Positions 14,181-22,547 of a stretch of DNA of 64,000 nt are shown here, piece by piece (within the stretch, counting starts at the first letter, position 1; every line of letters begins with the position of its first letter). The DNA comes from Zeimonas sediminis. Lineage in GTDB: Bacteria; Pseudomonadota; Gammaproteobacteria; Burkholderiales; Burkholderiaceae_E. The stretch lies in NCBI RefSeq assembly GCF_023721795.1, contig NZ_JAMQYE010000001.1:3011671-3075670 (forward strand), written 5' to 3'. A model generated the notes under the pieces. That model searched no databases. It worked only from the letters and a program-made list of their open reading frames with translations, and was not told the DNA's origin. A program made the translations under genes and the position numbers.

Positions 14181-15101
14181 CTACGATCGTCCCCGCGCCG
14201 AGGCGGGGCGGGTCCGCGCCGCGTCGTCGGGGGCGACAGTGTCGCGCAGATCGGCGCCGGGCGCCGGCGTGCGCGCGGCCACGCAGGCGACCACTTGGGT
14301 GGCGCCGGCCGCCTTCAGCGCCAGCGCCGCGGCCTGCAGCGTGGCGCCGGTGGTCATCACGTCGTCGACGACGAGCACCGCGGCGCCGGCCGGCAGGCCG
14401 CGTGCCGCGAAGGCGTGGGCCAGCGCGCCGCGACGCTGCGAGGCGCCCAGCGACGAGGCCGGCGCGCCCTGGCGCACGCGTTCGAGCAGGCCGCGGCGGG
14501 GCCGGGTGCCGAACGCCGCGGCCACCGGCCGCGCCAGCAACAGCGCCTGGTTGAAGCCGCGGCCGGCGAGCCGCGCCGGCGCCATCGGGACCGCGACGAT
14601 CGCGTCGGGCGGCCGGTCGGAGAACTCGGGCCAGCGCAGGGCGGCGGCGCGGGCCAGCAGGCGGCCGAGCGGCTCCGCCAGCGCGGACCTGCCGCCGAAC
14701 TTGATCGCCTGGATCAGGTGGTCGAGCGGCGGCGCGTAGTCGGCGAGCACGATCGCGTGCTCGAAGGCAGGCGGTGCGGCGCGGCAGCGCGCGCAGGCCG
14801 GGTCCGGGCCGGGACCGCTCGCGCGCTCGCCGCAGGTCGGGCAGCGCGGCACGGCGGTCCCGGGAAGCGCCGCCACGCAGGCCGCGCACCAGCCCCTCGG
14901 CGAGGCCTGCCCGGGCGCCGGCAGGCCGGCGGGCAGCGGTCTCTCGCAGGCCGCGCAGATCGCCGGCAGGAGCCAGTCGAGAACGAGCGTGGAGCCGCGG
15001 CGCAGCGCGTCGGCGGCGCCCGCGAGCCGGCCGGAGGGCGGCGGGCGGTGGGCAAACGGGCGGGCCGGGGGGCTGCGGGTCGGTCCTTCCATGACCCGCA
15101 T
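14181..15101 (-). CDS. comF: ComF family phosphoribosyltransferase-like protein
   Basis: A 306-residue protein with an N-terminal zinc-ribbon region with four CxxC pairs (CAAC, CAAC, CPTC, CARC between residues about 49 and 115) and a C-terminal PRTase fold with VLVVDDVMTTGATL (about 245-258) as the PRPP loop. ComF/GntX proteins are linked to DNA uptake and use of DNA as a nutrient; the reaction is not defined. A second ATG nine bases in (15090-15092) is an equally good start. It is divergent from the BioC-like gene. Confidence 0.9.
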   Translation of the reverse strand: MRVMEGPTRSPPARPFAHRPPPSGRLAGAADALRRGSTLVLDWLLPAICAACERPLPAGLPAPGQASPRGWCAACVAALPGTAVPRCPTCGERASGPGPDPACARCRAAPPAFEHAIVLADYAPPLDHLIQAIKFGGRSALAEPLGRLLARAAALRWPEFSDRPPDAIVAVPMAPARLAGRGFNQALLLARPVAAAFGTRPRRGLLERVRQGAPASSLGASQRRGALAHAFAARGLPAGAAVLVVDDVMTTGATLQAAALALKAAGATQVVACVAARTPAPGADLRDTVAPDDAARTRPASARGRS

Positions 15102-15133
15102 TGAACCGCAGTCGCGGCATATACTGCGCCGCG

Positions 15134-16018
15134 ATGGCCCATCCCGACGACCTAGACCCGAAGGCCGTGCGGCGGCAGTTCGCGCGCCGCGCCGGCAACC
15201 TGCACCGCGCGGATTTCCTGCTGCGCGAAGCCGAGCGGCGCCTGCTCGACAGGCTCGAGATCGTCCGCCTGCGCCCCGCCTCGATCCTCGATGTCGGCTG
15301 CGGGCTCGGTCACGGTCTCGCGGCGCTCTCGCAGCGCTACCCCGAGGCCGCGGTGCGCGGCTGCGACCTGGCCTGGCAGGTCGCCGCGCAGGCCCGGCGC
15401 AGGCTGGTGCCCGAGGCGCGCGGCCTGCTCGCCCGGCTGCGGCGCGGTGCGGCCAGGCCGGTCGCCTCGGTCTTCGCGGCCGATGCCCAGGCGCTGCCGC
15501 TGCCCGACTCGAGCGTCGACCTGATCTGGTCGAACCTGGCCTTCCACTGGTTCGCCGAGCCGGCGCGGGCGGTCGACGAATGGCACCGCGTGATCCGTCC
15601 CGAGGGCCTGCTCACCTTCACCGTGCTGGGCGTCGACAGCCTGGCTGAGCTGCGGGCCGCCGGCGCGCGGATGATGCGATTTCCGGACATGCACGATATC
15701 GGCGACCTGCTGGCCGGCGCCGGCTTCGCCGAGCCGGTGATGGACGTGGAGCGCATCGCGCTGACCTACCGCGATCCGGCCGCGATGCTCGCCGACGCGC
15801 GCGCGCTCGGCGGCAACGCGCTGACCGGGCGATTCCGCGGCCTGCTCGGGCGGGGCCATCGGCGCGAGTGGCTCGCGGCGCTGGAGCGCGGCCGCGGCGC
15901 CGACGGCATGCTGCGGCTGACCGTGGAACTGATCTTCGGCCATGCCTGGTGCCCGGCGAAGAAGAGGCTGCCGCGCGGGCTCGCGCGGGTCGAGTTCCTG
16001 CCGAAGCGCAAGCATTGA
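15134..16018 (+). CDS. SAM-dependent methyltransferase, BioC-like
   Basis: A 294-residue class I methyltransferase with motif I ILDVGCGLGHGL (about 50-61), an acidic residue after the second strand (RGCDLAW) and post-motif LIWSNLAFHWF (about 132-142). The last two features and the overall layout resemble BioC, the malonyl-ACP O-methyltransferase that starts pimelate synthesis for biotin. No other biotin gene is in the window, so bioC is a likely but unproven identity. ATG 15134 is used; the frame opens 33 bp earlier without a conserved N-terminus. Confidence 0.75.
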   Translation: MAHPDDLDPKAVRRQFARRAGNLHRADFLLREAERRLLDRLEIVRLRPASILDVGCGLGHGLAALSQRYPEAAVRGCDLAWQVAAQARRRLVPEARGLLARLRRGAARPVASVFAADAQALPLPDSSVDLIWSNLAFHWFAEPARAVDEWHRVIRPEGLLTFTVLGVDSLAELRAAGARMMRFPDMHDIGDLLAGAGFAEPVMDVERIALTYRDPAAMLADARALGGNALTGRFRGLLGRGHRREWLAALERGRGADGMLRLTVELIFGHAWCPAKKRLPRGLARVEFLPKRKH

Positions 16019-16031
16019 ATTCCCGGTCGAT

Positions 16032-16061
16032 TTGCTGGCTCGCGCCGGCGCCGCCTATAAT
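16032..16061 (+). promoter_or_regulatory. Candidate sigma-70 promoter of the cytochrome oxidase operon
   Basis: TTGCTG at 16032-16037 and a perfect TATAAT at 16056-16061 are separated by 18 bp. They lie 64 bp before the DUF2244 gene, the first gene of the cox run, and shortly after the BioC-like stop. This is the best-formed promoter in the window. Confidence 0.6.
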
Positions 16062-16124
16062 CGTTGAGTTGAAGCAAATCCGCTTCGGAAAGACGCCGGT
16101 CCGCTACGAACGGCGCCAGTTCGC

Positions 16125-16619
16125 ATGCAGTACCGGTGGAGCTACGCGGCAGACGATGACCGACACCAATGGGTGATGAAGCGCAATTGCGCGCTGTCGC
16201 CCGGGCAGCTCGGTTGCTGGTTCGGTTCGCTGGCGGCGGTCTCATTGCTGCTGGCAACGTTCTTCGCGGCCAAGGGTGCCTGGCTGGTCGTCCCGTTCAC
16301 GCTGATCGAGATCGCCGCGCTGGGAGCGGCTTTCGTCTGGTGGAGCAGGCACGCGACCGACTACGAGCGCATCGTCGTCGGGGCGGACATGCTGTGCATC
16401 GAGACTTCGAGCGGGGAGCGCCTGCGCAGGGTCGAGCGTCGGCCGGCGTGGGTGAGGGTGGAATACGGCGGTGCGCGGCGCGATCCGATCCGGATCGTGT
16501 CGTCGGGCGAGGCGATCGAGATCGGGGGGCTGGTTCCCGAGGATCGCCGCGCTGCACTGGCGAGGGAGTTGAGAGGCGCGCTCGCGTCGCATCGCGCGGC
16601 CGGCGGCGTCCAGGGTTGA
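16125..16619 (+). CDS. DUF2244 domain protein at head of the cox operon
   Basis: A 164-residue integral membrane protein with two helices (LGCWFGSLAAVSLLLATFFA, residues about 28-47, and WLVVPFTLIEIAALGAAFVWW, about 53-73), then a soluble domain of about 85 residues. The KRNCALSPGQL motif just before the first helix is characteristic of DUF2244. The function is unknown; in Burkholderiales the gene precedes coxB, which suggests a role in oxidase assembly (inference). The start is uncertain: ATG 16125 gives an 18-residue polar leader, and ATG 16176 begins directly at MKRNC. Confidence 0.82.
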   Translation: MQYRWSYAADDDRHQWVMKRNCALSPGQLGCWFGSLAAVSLLLATFFAAKGAWLVVPFTLIEIAALGAAFVWWSRHATDYERIVVGADMLCIETSSGERLRRVERRPAWVRVEYGGARRDPIRIVSSGEAIEIGGLVPEDRRAALARELRGALASHRAAGGVQG

Positions 16620-16635
16620 CGAAGAACGACTACGG

Positions 16636-17802
16636 ATGGGCAGCATGAAACTGAAGCGTGCGGCGGGCGCACTGGCGGCGGCGGTTCTGGGCGGGTGGCT
16701 CTCGGTGGCCAACGCGGTGGGCGACATGCCGGGCGGGCCCAAGGTCAACGGCCTCAACCTGCAGGATCCGGTCACCAAGATCGCCGCGGACCAGCACTGG
16801 ATCCACTGGTTCCTGATCTGGATCTGCGTCGGCATCTTCATCGTCGTGTTCGGCGTGATGTTCTACTCGGTGTGGGCGCACCGGAAGTCCAAGGGCCACA
16901 AGCCCGCGAGCTTCCACGAGAGCACCGCGGTCGAGGTCGCCTGGACCATCGTTCCCTTCCTGATCGTGGTCGCGATGGCGATCCCGGCCACCCGCATGGT
17001 CGTCGAGCAGAAGGACACCTCGAACGCCGACATCACGGTCAAGGTCACCGGGTACCAGTGGAAGTGGGGTTACGACTACCTGAAGGGCGAGGGCGAGGGC
17101 ATCTCGTTCCTGTCCACGCTGTCCACGCCGCGCGCCCAGATCGAGGGCCGCGAGGAGAAGTCGGTCACCTACCTGATGGAGGTCGACAACCCGATGGTCG
17201 TGCCGGTCGGCCAGAAGGTCCGGGTCGTGCTCACCGCCAACGACGTCATCCACTCCTGGATGGTCCCGGCCTTCGGCGTCAAGCAGGACGCGATCCCCGG
17301 CTTCGTGCGCGATACCTGGTTCCGGGCCGAGAAGGTCGGCGTGTACCGTGGCCAGTGCGCCGAGCTCTGCGGAAAGGACCACGCCTTCATGCCGATCGTC
17401 GTCGAGGTCAAGTCGAAGGAAGACTACGCGAAGTGGGTCGACGAGCAGAAGAAGGCGATGCTCGCGAAGATGGACGACCCGAACAAGGAGTGGGCCCAGC
17501 CCGACCTGATGGCCCGAGGCGAGAAGGTCTACCAGGCCAACTGCGTGGCCTGCCACCAAGCCAACGGCAAGGGCGTGCCGCCCGCGTTCCCGGCGCTCGA
17601 GGGCTCCAAGCTGGTGCTCGGCCCGCAGGCGCCGCAGGTCGACATCGTGCTGAACGGCAAGCAGGGCACCGCGATGGCCTCGTTCAAGCAGCTGTCCGAC
17701 GTCGAGATCGCGGCGGTCATCACCTACACCCGCAACGCCTGGGGCAACAAGGCCGAGGACGGCATCGTGCAGCCGTCGGAAGTGAAGGCCGCCCGCAAGT
17801 GA
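16636..17802 (+). CDS. coxB: Cytochrome c oxidase subunit II with fused cytochrome c domain
   Basis: Subunit II of the aa3-type oxidase accepts electrons from cytochrome c at CuA. The 388-residue protein has a signal peptide (to about residue 30), two membrane helices (about 55-78 and 97-116), a cupredoxin domain with the CuA motif [12 protein letters not shown] (about residues 241-252), and a C-terminal cytochrome c domain with CVACH heme-binding site near residue 303 and a distal Met (TAMASF). The fused heme domain marks the caa3-like subtype. The start can be ATG 16636 or the internal ATG 16645. It lies 16 bp after DUF2244 and 67 bp before coxA. Confidence 0.96.
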   Translation: MGSMKLKRAAGALAAAVLGGWLSVANAVGDMPGGPKVNGLNLQDPVTKIAADQHWIHWFLIWICVGIFIVVFGVMFYSVWAHRKSKGHKPASFHESTAVEVAWTIVPFLIVVAMAIPATRMVVEQKDTSNADITVKVTGYQWKWGYDYLKGEGEGISFLSTLSTPRAQIEGREEKSVTYLMEVDNPMVVPVGQKVRVVLTANDVIHSWMVPAFGVKQDAIPGFVRDTWFRAEKVGVYRGQCAELCGKDHAFMPIVVEVKSKEDYAKWVDEQKKAMLAKMDDPNKEWAQPDLMARGEKVYQANCVACHQANGKGVPPAFPALEGSKLVLGPQAPQVDIVLNGKQGTAMASFKQLSDVEIAAVITYTRNAWGNKAEDGIVQPSEVKAARK

Positions 17803-17869
17803 TCCGGATGCAACGCAAGTCCGGACAGCACACCGAAGGAATGCAGAGAGTTCGCAGGAGCCAAGGCAA

Positions 17870-19459
17870 ATGAGCGCAGTACTCGACCATCACGGCGACC
17901 ACGCCCACGACCACGCGCACGACCACCCCACGGGCTGGCGCCGCTGGGTCTTCGCCACCAACCACAAGGACATCGGCACGCTGTACCTGTGGTTCTCGCT
18001 CGCGATGTTCTTCGTGGGCGGCATCAACGCGCTGCTGCTGCGCTCCGAGCTGTTCCAGCCGGGCCTCCAGGTCATGCAGCCGGAGTTCTTCAATCAGCTC
18101 ACCACGATGCACGGGCTGATCATGGTGTTCGGCGCGATCATGCCGGCCTTCGTCGGTTTCGCGAACTGGCAGCTGCCGATGATGGTCGGCGCTTCCGACA
18201 TGGCCTTCGCGCGGATGAACAACTTCAGCTTCTGGCTGCTGCCGCCGGCGGCGCTGTTGCTGGTGGTCTCGTACTTCGTGCCGGGCGGCGCCACCGCCGC
18301 CGGCTGGACCCTGTACGCGCCGCTGTCCACCCAGATGGGCCCGGGCATGGACCTCGCGATCTTCGCGGTCCACATCCTCGGCGCCTCGTCGATCATGGGC
18401 TCGATCAACATCATCACGACCATCCTGAACATGCGCGCGCCGGGCATGTCGCTGATGAAGATGCCGATGTTCGCCTGGACCTGGCTGATCACCGCCTACC
18501 TGCTGATCGCGGTCATGCCGGTGCTCGCGGGCGCGATCACGATGCTGCTCACCGATCGGCATTTCGGCACCGCGTTCTTCAACGCGGCCGCCGGCGGCGA
18601 CCCGGTCATGTACCAGCACATCTTCTGGTTCTTCGGGCACCCCGAGGTCTACATCATGATCCTGCCGGCCTTCGGCATCGTGAGCGAGATCATCCCGGCC
18701 TTCGCCCGCAAGAAGCTGTTCGGCTACAGCTCGATGGTCTACGCGACCGCGTCGATCGCCATCCTGTCCTTCATCGTGTGGGCGCACCACATGTTCACCA
18801 CCGGCATGCCGGTGACCGGCCAGCTGTTCTTCATGTACGCGACGATGCTGATCGCGGTGCCCACGGGCGTGAAGATCTTCAACTGGGTGGCCACGATGTG
18901 GAAGGGCTCGATGACCTTCGAGACCCCGATGCTGTTCGCGATCGGCTTCATCTTCGTGTTCACGATGGGCGGCTTCACCGGCGTGATCCTGGCCGTGGCC
19001 CCGCTCGACATCCAGCTGCACGACACCTACTACGTGGTGGCCCACTTCCACTACGTGCTGGTCGCGGGCTCGCTGTTCGCGCTGTTCGCCGGCGCCTATT
19101 ACTGGCTGCCCAAGTGGACCGGCCACATGTACGACGAGAAGCTCGGCAAGGCGCACTTCTGGCTGTCGCTGATCACCTTCAACATCACCTTCTTCCCGAT
19201 GCACTTCCTCGGTCTGGCCGGCATGCCGCGCCGCTATGCCGACTACCCGATGCAGTTCGCCGACTTCAACGCGCTGGTCACCGTGGGGGCCTTCGGCTTC
19301 GGCCTCTCGCAGCTGATCTTCGTGTGGGCCGTCGTCAAGTGCATCAAGGGCGGCGAGAAGGCGGCCGACAAGCCCTGGGAGGGCGCCGAGGGCCTCGAGT
19401 GGACGCTGCCGTCGCCCGCGCCGTGGCACTCGTTCGAGACGCCGCCGGTCGTCAAGTGA
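17870..19459 (+). CDS. coxA: Cytochrome c oxidase subunit I
   Basis: The catalytic subunit holds heme a and the heme a3/CuB centre that reduces oxygen and pumps protons. In the 529-residue protein the CuB His and cross-linked Tyr sit in [19 protein letters not shown] (about 254-272), the CuB His pair in WAHHMF (about 304), and heme ligands in HFHYVLVAG (about 387-395). Twelve hydrophobic segments are visible. The first 20 residues are His/Asp-rich (seven His), a feature shared with related CoxA proteins and possibly metal-binding. AGGAGCC lies 11 bp before ATG 17870. Confidence 0.98.
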   Translation: MSAVLDHHGDHAHDHAHDHPTGWRRWVFATNHKDIGTLYLWFSLAMFFVGGINALLLRSELFQPGLQVMQPEFFNQLTTMHGLIMVFGAIMPAFVGFANWQLPMMVGASDMAFARMNNFSFWLLPPAALLLVVSYFVPGGATAAGWTLYAPLSTQMGPGMDLAIFAVHILGASSIMGSINIITTILNMRAPGMSLMKMPMFAWTWLITAYLLIAVMPVLAGAITMLLTDRHFGTAFFNAAAGGDPVMYQHIFWFFGHPEVYIMILPAFGIVSEIIPAFARKKLFGYSSMVYATASIAILSFIVWAHHMFTTGMPVTGQLFFMYATMLIAVPTGVKIFNWVATMWKGSMTFETPMLFAIGFIFVFTMGGFTGVILAVAPLDIQLHDTYYVVAHFHYVLVAGSLFALFAGAYYWLPKWTGHMYDEKLGKAHFWLSLITFNITFFPMHFLGLAGMPRRYADYPMQFADFNALVTVGAFGFGLSQLIFVWAVVKCIKGGEKAADKPWEGAEGLEWTLPSPAPWHSFETPPVVK

Positions 19460-19492
19460 CGCTTGCCCGCTGACAGGAGCGAGAGGAACACG

Positions 19493-19606
19493 ATGAGCGG
19501 CCCGGACAAGTCCAGGAACCTGCGCACCGCGCTGATCCTGCTGTCGATCGCCCTCGTGTTCTTCCTCGGCGTCATCGTCAATCGCTGGCTGTTCGGAAAC
19601 GGCTGA
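19493..19606 (+). CDS. Small cytochrome oxidase assembly protein (37 residues)
   Basis: A tiny gene between coxA and ctaG encodes 37 residues: a basic start MSGPDKSRNLRT, one membrane helix (ALILLSIALVFFLGVIVNRW, residues 13-32) and a short tail LFGNG. A strong ribosome site (AGGAGCGAGAGGA) precedes ATG 19493, and the stop is followed after one base by the ctaG start. Peptides like this are annotated in Burkholderiales as small oxidase assembly proteins; the molecular role is unknown. It is shorter than usual gene-finding cut-offs, so it is easily missed. Confidence 0.85.
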   Translation: MSGPDKSRNLRTALILLSIALVFFLGVIVNRWLFGNG

Positions 19607-19607
19607 C

Positions 19608-20204
19608 ATGTCGGAATCGCCCCGAGAGCAAGAGCCCGGACACCTGCAGAACCTGCGGATGTTCGGCAAGCTGATCGTCGTCACCGCGGTGATGTTCGGG
19701 TTCGGCTTCGCGCTCGTGCCGCTTTACGAGAAGATCTGCGAGGTCACCGGGATCAACCAGCTGACCAAGCGCGACCGCGGCGCGGCGGAATTCGCCCGCA
19801 ACACCCAGGTCGACACGAGCCGGAAGATCTCGGTGGTCTTCGACGCGAACGGACGGGGCGCCTGGCAGTTCCGCCCCGAGACCAATGCGCTCGAGGTCCA
19901 TCCCGGCGAGCTGGTCACGGTGGTCTACGACCTGGTCAACACCAAGGACGTGCCGACGGCCGGCCAGGCGATCCCGAGCTACCTGCCGCAGGTTTCGGCG
20001 CAGTACTTCCACAAGCTGGAATGCTTCTGCTTCGAGCAGCAGGAGCTCGCAAGCGGCGAGACCCGCAAGTTCCCGGTCGTGTTCGTCGTCGATCCCAAGC
20101 TTCCGAAAGACGTGCACACGATCACGCTGTCGTACACGTTCTTCGAGGTCGCCGGCAAGGGCGCGTCTGCCGCGCCGGCGGCCAGCGGCGAGCGAGGGAG
20201 CTGA
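19608..20204 (+). CDS. ctaG: Cytochrome c oxidase assembly protein CtaG/Cox11
   Basis: CtaG delivers copper to the CuB site of subunit I. The 198-residue protein has one N-terminal membrane helix (LIVVTAVMFGFGFALVPLY, about residues 21-39) and a periplasmic immunoglobulin-like domain. The copper-binding motif KLECFCFEQQ lies at about residues 137-146. It begins one base after the small assembly gene and its stop overlaps the DUF2970 start by one base, so the whole set is tightly coupled. Confidence 0.96.
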   Translation: MSESPREQEPGHLQNLRMFGKLIVVTAVMFGFGFALVPLYEKICEVTGINQLTKRDRGAAEFARNTQVDTSRKISVVFDANGRGAWQFRPETNALEVHPGELVTVVYDLVNTKDVPTAGQAIPSYLPQVSAQYFHKLECFCFEQQELASGETRKFPVVFVVDPKLPKDVHTITLSYTFFEVAGKGASAAPAASGERGS

Positions 20205-20416
20205 TGGCCGGGCTTCAGGAAGCCAGTCGCCGCAGGGGGTCCTTCCTGGACACCGTCAAGGCGATCGGCTGGGCGTTCTTCGGAGTGCGCGGCGGGCGCG
20301 AGCACGAACGGGACATCTCCCGGCTCAACCCGCTGCATGTCATCATCGTTGGGGTGGTCCTGGCAGCGATCTTCGTGGTCTCGCTGGTGCTGATCGCCAA
20401 CTGGGTCGTGGGCTGA
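20204..20416 (+). CDS. DUF2970 domain protein
   Basis: A 70-residue protein with a soluble N-terminal half containing FLDTVKAIGWAFFGVRGG and one C-terminal membrane helix (VIIVGVVLAAIFVVSLVLIANW). The KAIxWAFFGVR motif is the DUF2970 hallmark. It is found between ctaG and coxC in Burkholderiales and is presumably an oxidase accessory subunit or assembly factor; no function is known. The ATG shares a base with the ctaG stop (TGATG). The frame extends upstream inside ctaG, but only this start gives the conserved protein. Confidence 0.88.
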   Translation: MAGLQEASRRRGSFLDTVKAIGWAFFGVRGGREHERDISRLNPLHVIIVGVVLAAIFVVSLVLIANWVVG

Positions 20417-20448
20417 CGCACGAAAATATCTTAGGGAGAGAGAAAAAC

Positions 20449-21315
20449 ATGGCTTCGGGTGCGCGCGCTCATGCGCCTTACTACTTCGTGCCGGGTCCGT
20501 CGAAGTGGCCGCTGGTCGGAGGGATCGCGCTGACCTTCTTCGGCTTCGGCATGGCGAGCTGGTTCAACGGCGCCGCCTTCGGCCCGTGGCTGTTCGCGAT
20601 CTTCCTCGCGATCCTCGTCTACATGATGGTCGGCTGGTTCTCCGAGGTGGCCCGCGAGTCCGAGGGGGGCCTATACAGCGAGCGGGTGGACGTGTCCTTC
20701 CGCTGGTCGATGGGCTGGTTCATCTTCTCCGAGGTGATGTTCTTCGCGGCCTTCTTCGGTGCGCTGTTCTACGCGCGCACGATCACGATGCCGTGGCTGG
20801 GCGACCTCGACCACCGCAGCATCCTGTGGCCCGACTTCCAGGCGGTCTGGCCGCACTCGGGTCCGGCCGGCGTCGTCGACGAGTTCCAGACGATCGGTCC
20901 GTGGCCGATCCCGACGATCAACACGCTTCTGCTGCTGACCTCGGGCGTCACCCTCACGATCGCGCACCACGCGCTGAAGGACAACAAGCGCGGCCCGCTC
21001 ACGTTCTGGCTGTTCGCCACCGTGCTGCTCGGCGCGATCTTCCTCGGGTTCCAGGCCTACGAGTACCTGCACGCCTACAGGGACCTGAACCTGCGGCTCG
21101 ACTCGGGCATCTTCGGCTCGACCTTCTTCATGCTGACCGGCTTCCACGGCTTCCACGTCTGCGTGGGCGCGATCATGCTGTCGGTCGTGCTGTTCAGGAT
21201 CCTGAAAGGGCACTTCAACGCGGAGAACCACTTCGCGTTCGAGGCGGCGGCCTGGTACTGGCACTTCGTCGACGTGGTCTGGCTGGGCCTGTACGTCGTC
21301 GTCTACTGGCTGTGA
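20449..21315 (+). CDS. coxC: Cytochrome c oxidase subunit III
   Basis: A 288-residue polytopic subunit with seven hydrophobic segments, the N-terminal YYFVPGPSKWPLVGG, the acidic residue in SEVMFFAAFFGALFYAR, and the C-terminal FVDVVWLGLYVVVYWL. It stabilises the proton-pumping activity of subunit I. ATG 20449 follows a clear ribosome site (AGGGAGAGAG, 8 bp). The gene ends the first cox transcription unit: a strong hairpin lies about 60 bp downstream. Confidence 0.97.
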   Translation: MASGARAHAPYYFVPGPSKWPLVGGIALTFFGFGMASWFNGAAFGPWLFAIFLAILVYMMVGWFSEVARESEGGLYSERVDVSFRWSMGWFIFSEVMFFAAFFGALFYARTITMPWLGDLDHRSILWPDFQAVWPHSGPAGVVDEFQTIGPWPIPTINTLLLLTSGVTLTIAHHALKDNKRGPLTFWLFATVLLGAIFLGFQAYEYLHAYRDLNLRLDSGIFGSTFFMLTGFHGFHVCVGAIMLSVVLFRILKGHFNAENHFAFEAAAWYWHFVDVVWLGLYVVVYWL

Positions 21316-21373
21316 TTCGGGCGTGCCGCCGGCCCCGGTGGCCGGCGGCGGCCGGGGCCCGTGAACAGGCCCC

Positions 21374-21413
21374 AACGCAAAGGGGCCGCGCAACCGCGCG
21401 GCCCCTTTGCGTT
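21374..21413. terminator. Strong hairpin terminator between coxC and the antisense twin-TM gene
   Basis: A perfect 18-bp stem (21374-21391 with 21396-21413) closes a 4-nt AACC loop. The stem ends in AAC/GTT so both strands leave a short U-containing tail; it can end the plus-strand cox transcript and the minus-strand gene that stops at 21455. A second GC-rich hairpin (about 21325-21349) lies just after the coxC stop. Confidence 0.85.
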
Positions 21414-21454
21414 GTCGAGCGCCCGCTGCCGTGGTGGGCGGGTGGCCGCGCCCG

Positions 21455-21676
21455 TCAGCGCGGCGCGGTCCGGCTCATCGGCACGCCGGTGCTCTGGATC
21501 CAGCCCATCTGGTGGGCGAACAGGATCAGCAGGAACAGGGCGATCGAGAAGCCCACCCGGAAGCCCAGCGCCCGGGCGGTGTTGCGGGTGCGGCCGCGAT
21601 CGCGGATCAGGAAGAACAGCGCCGAGGCGAGACTTCCGATGATCAGCACGAAGGCGACGAGAATGATCCACTTCAA
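21455..21676 (-). CDS. Twin transmembrane protein (DUF2909-like), TTG start
   Basis: A 73-residue protein with two membrane helices (ILVAFVLIIGSLASALFFLI, about 5-24, and VGFSIALFLLILFAHQMGW, about 41-59) linked by a basic loop RDRGRTRNTARALG. Such twin-TM proteins sit antisense between coxC and SURF1 in many Burkholderiales, as here. No ATG is suitably placed: the conserved protein begins at a TTG (21674-21676) with GGAGAAG 6 bp upstream, which I take as the start. Function unknown; the location suggests an oxidase-related role. Confidence 0.82.
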   Translation of the reverse strand: MKWIILVAFVLIIGSLASALFFLIRDRGRTRNTARALGFRVGFSIALFLLILFAHQMGWIQSTGVPMSRTAPR

Positions 21677-21754
21677 GGGCTTCTCCGGCGACGGGGCGCG
21701 ACGAGACGAGGCCCGGATTGTATTCCTCGTCGCCGCCGACCGGGCGCGCGGACG

Positions 21755-22540
21755 ATGAGGCCACTGCTTCGCACGGCGTTGCCGACGGTGGCCGCGCTGG
21801 CGGTCCTCGTCCTCACCGTGTCGCTCGGCAACTGGCAGCTGCGGCGCGCCGACGAGAAGCTCGCCCTGCACGCGCAAAGCGAAGCGGCCGACCGGCAGCC
21901 GCCGGTGGCGATCGCGCAGCAGGCGCTCGCCGAAGCCGATGCGCGGGGGCTGGAAGGGCGCAGGGTCGAGGCCTCCGGCCGCCTGCTGCCGGAGCGCAGC
22001 ATCTTCATCGACAATCGCACGCACAAGGGCATTGCCGGGTTCCACGTCGTCACACCGCTTAGAATCGAGGGTTCGGAACGAAACGGCGCTCAGCCGCTGC
22101 ACGTGCTGGTCCTCAGGGGCTGGGCTCCCCGCGATCCCCGCGAGCGAACCCGTCTGCCCGAGGTGCCGGCGCCCGAAGGGCCGGTCACGGTGACCGGCTA
22201 CGCGCAGCGGGAGCTGGCGCAGACGCTGGAGCTGGCCGAGTCGGCGCCGCCGGGGCCGGACGACCGGATCTGGCAGAACCTGCGGCTCGATGCCTATCGC
22301 CAATGGTCGGGCCTGGCGCTGCAGCCACTGCTGATCCGGCAGATCGGCCCGGTCGGCGGGGCCGGGCCGGGCTTCGACGACCGACTCGTTCGGGAGTGGC
22401 CGCAGCCGGGTTCCGATGTCGACAAGCACCGGGGCTATGCCTTCCAGTGGTATTCGCTGGCGGCGGCAACCGCGGCCTTGTGGTTCTGGTTCGTCGTCTG
22501 GCGACCGCTGAAGCGGCGTGGCGGCAGGCCTGTTGAGTGA
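21755..22540 (+). CDS. SURF1-family cytochrome oxidase assembly protein
   Basis: SURF1 proteins help place heme a in subunit I. The 261-residue protein has two membrane helices, one at each end (about residues 8-24 and 234-252), around a periplasmic domain. The signature GNWQLRRADEK lies just after the first helix, the GRRVEASGRLLPERSIFIDNR region follows, and GYAFQWYSLAAATAALWFW is at the second helix. The frame opens upstream, but the N-terminus at ATG 21755 matches the family. The end overlaps an open stretch of the next gene, whose best start is 7 bp after this stop. Confidence 0.93.
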   Translation: MRPLLRTALPTVAALAVLVLTVSLGNWQLRRADEKLALHAQSEAADRQPPVAIAQQALAEADARGLEGRRVEASGRLLPERSIFIDNRTHKGIAGFHVVTPLRIEGSERNGAQPLHVLVLRGWAPRDPRERTRLPEVPAPEGPVTVTGYAQRELAQTLELAESAPPGPDDRIWQNLRLDAYRQWSGLALQPLLIRQIGPVGGAGPGFDDRLVREWPQPGSDVDKHRGYAFQWYSLAAATAALWFWFVVWRPLKRRGGRPVE

Positions 22541-22547
22541 ACGGAAG

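Noticed and set aside
16695-19473. Long plus-strand frames overlapping coxB and coxA in a second frame
   Set aside because: They duplicate the genes out of frame; coxB and coxA are confirmed by copper and heme motifs.
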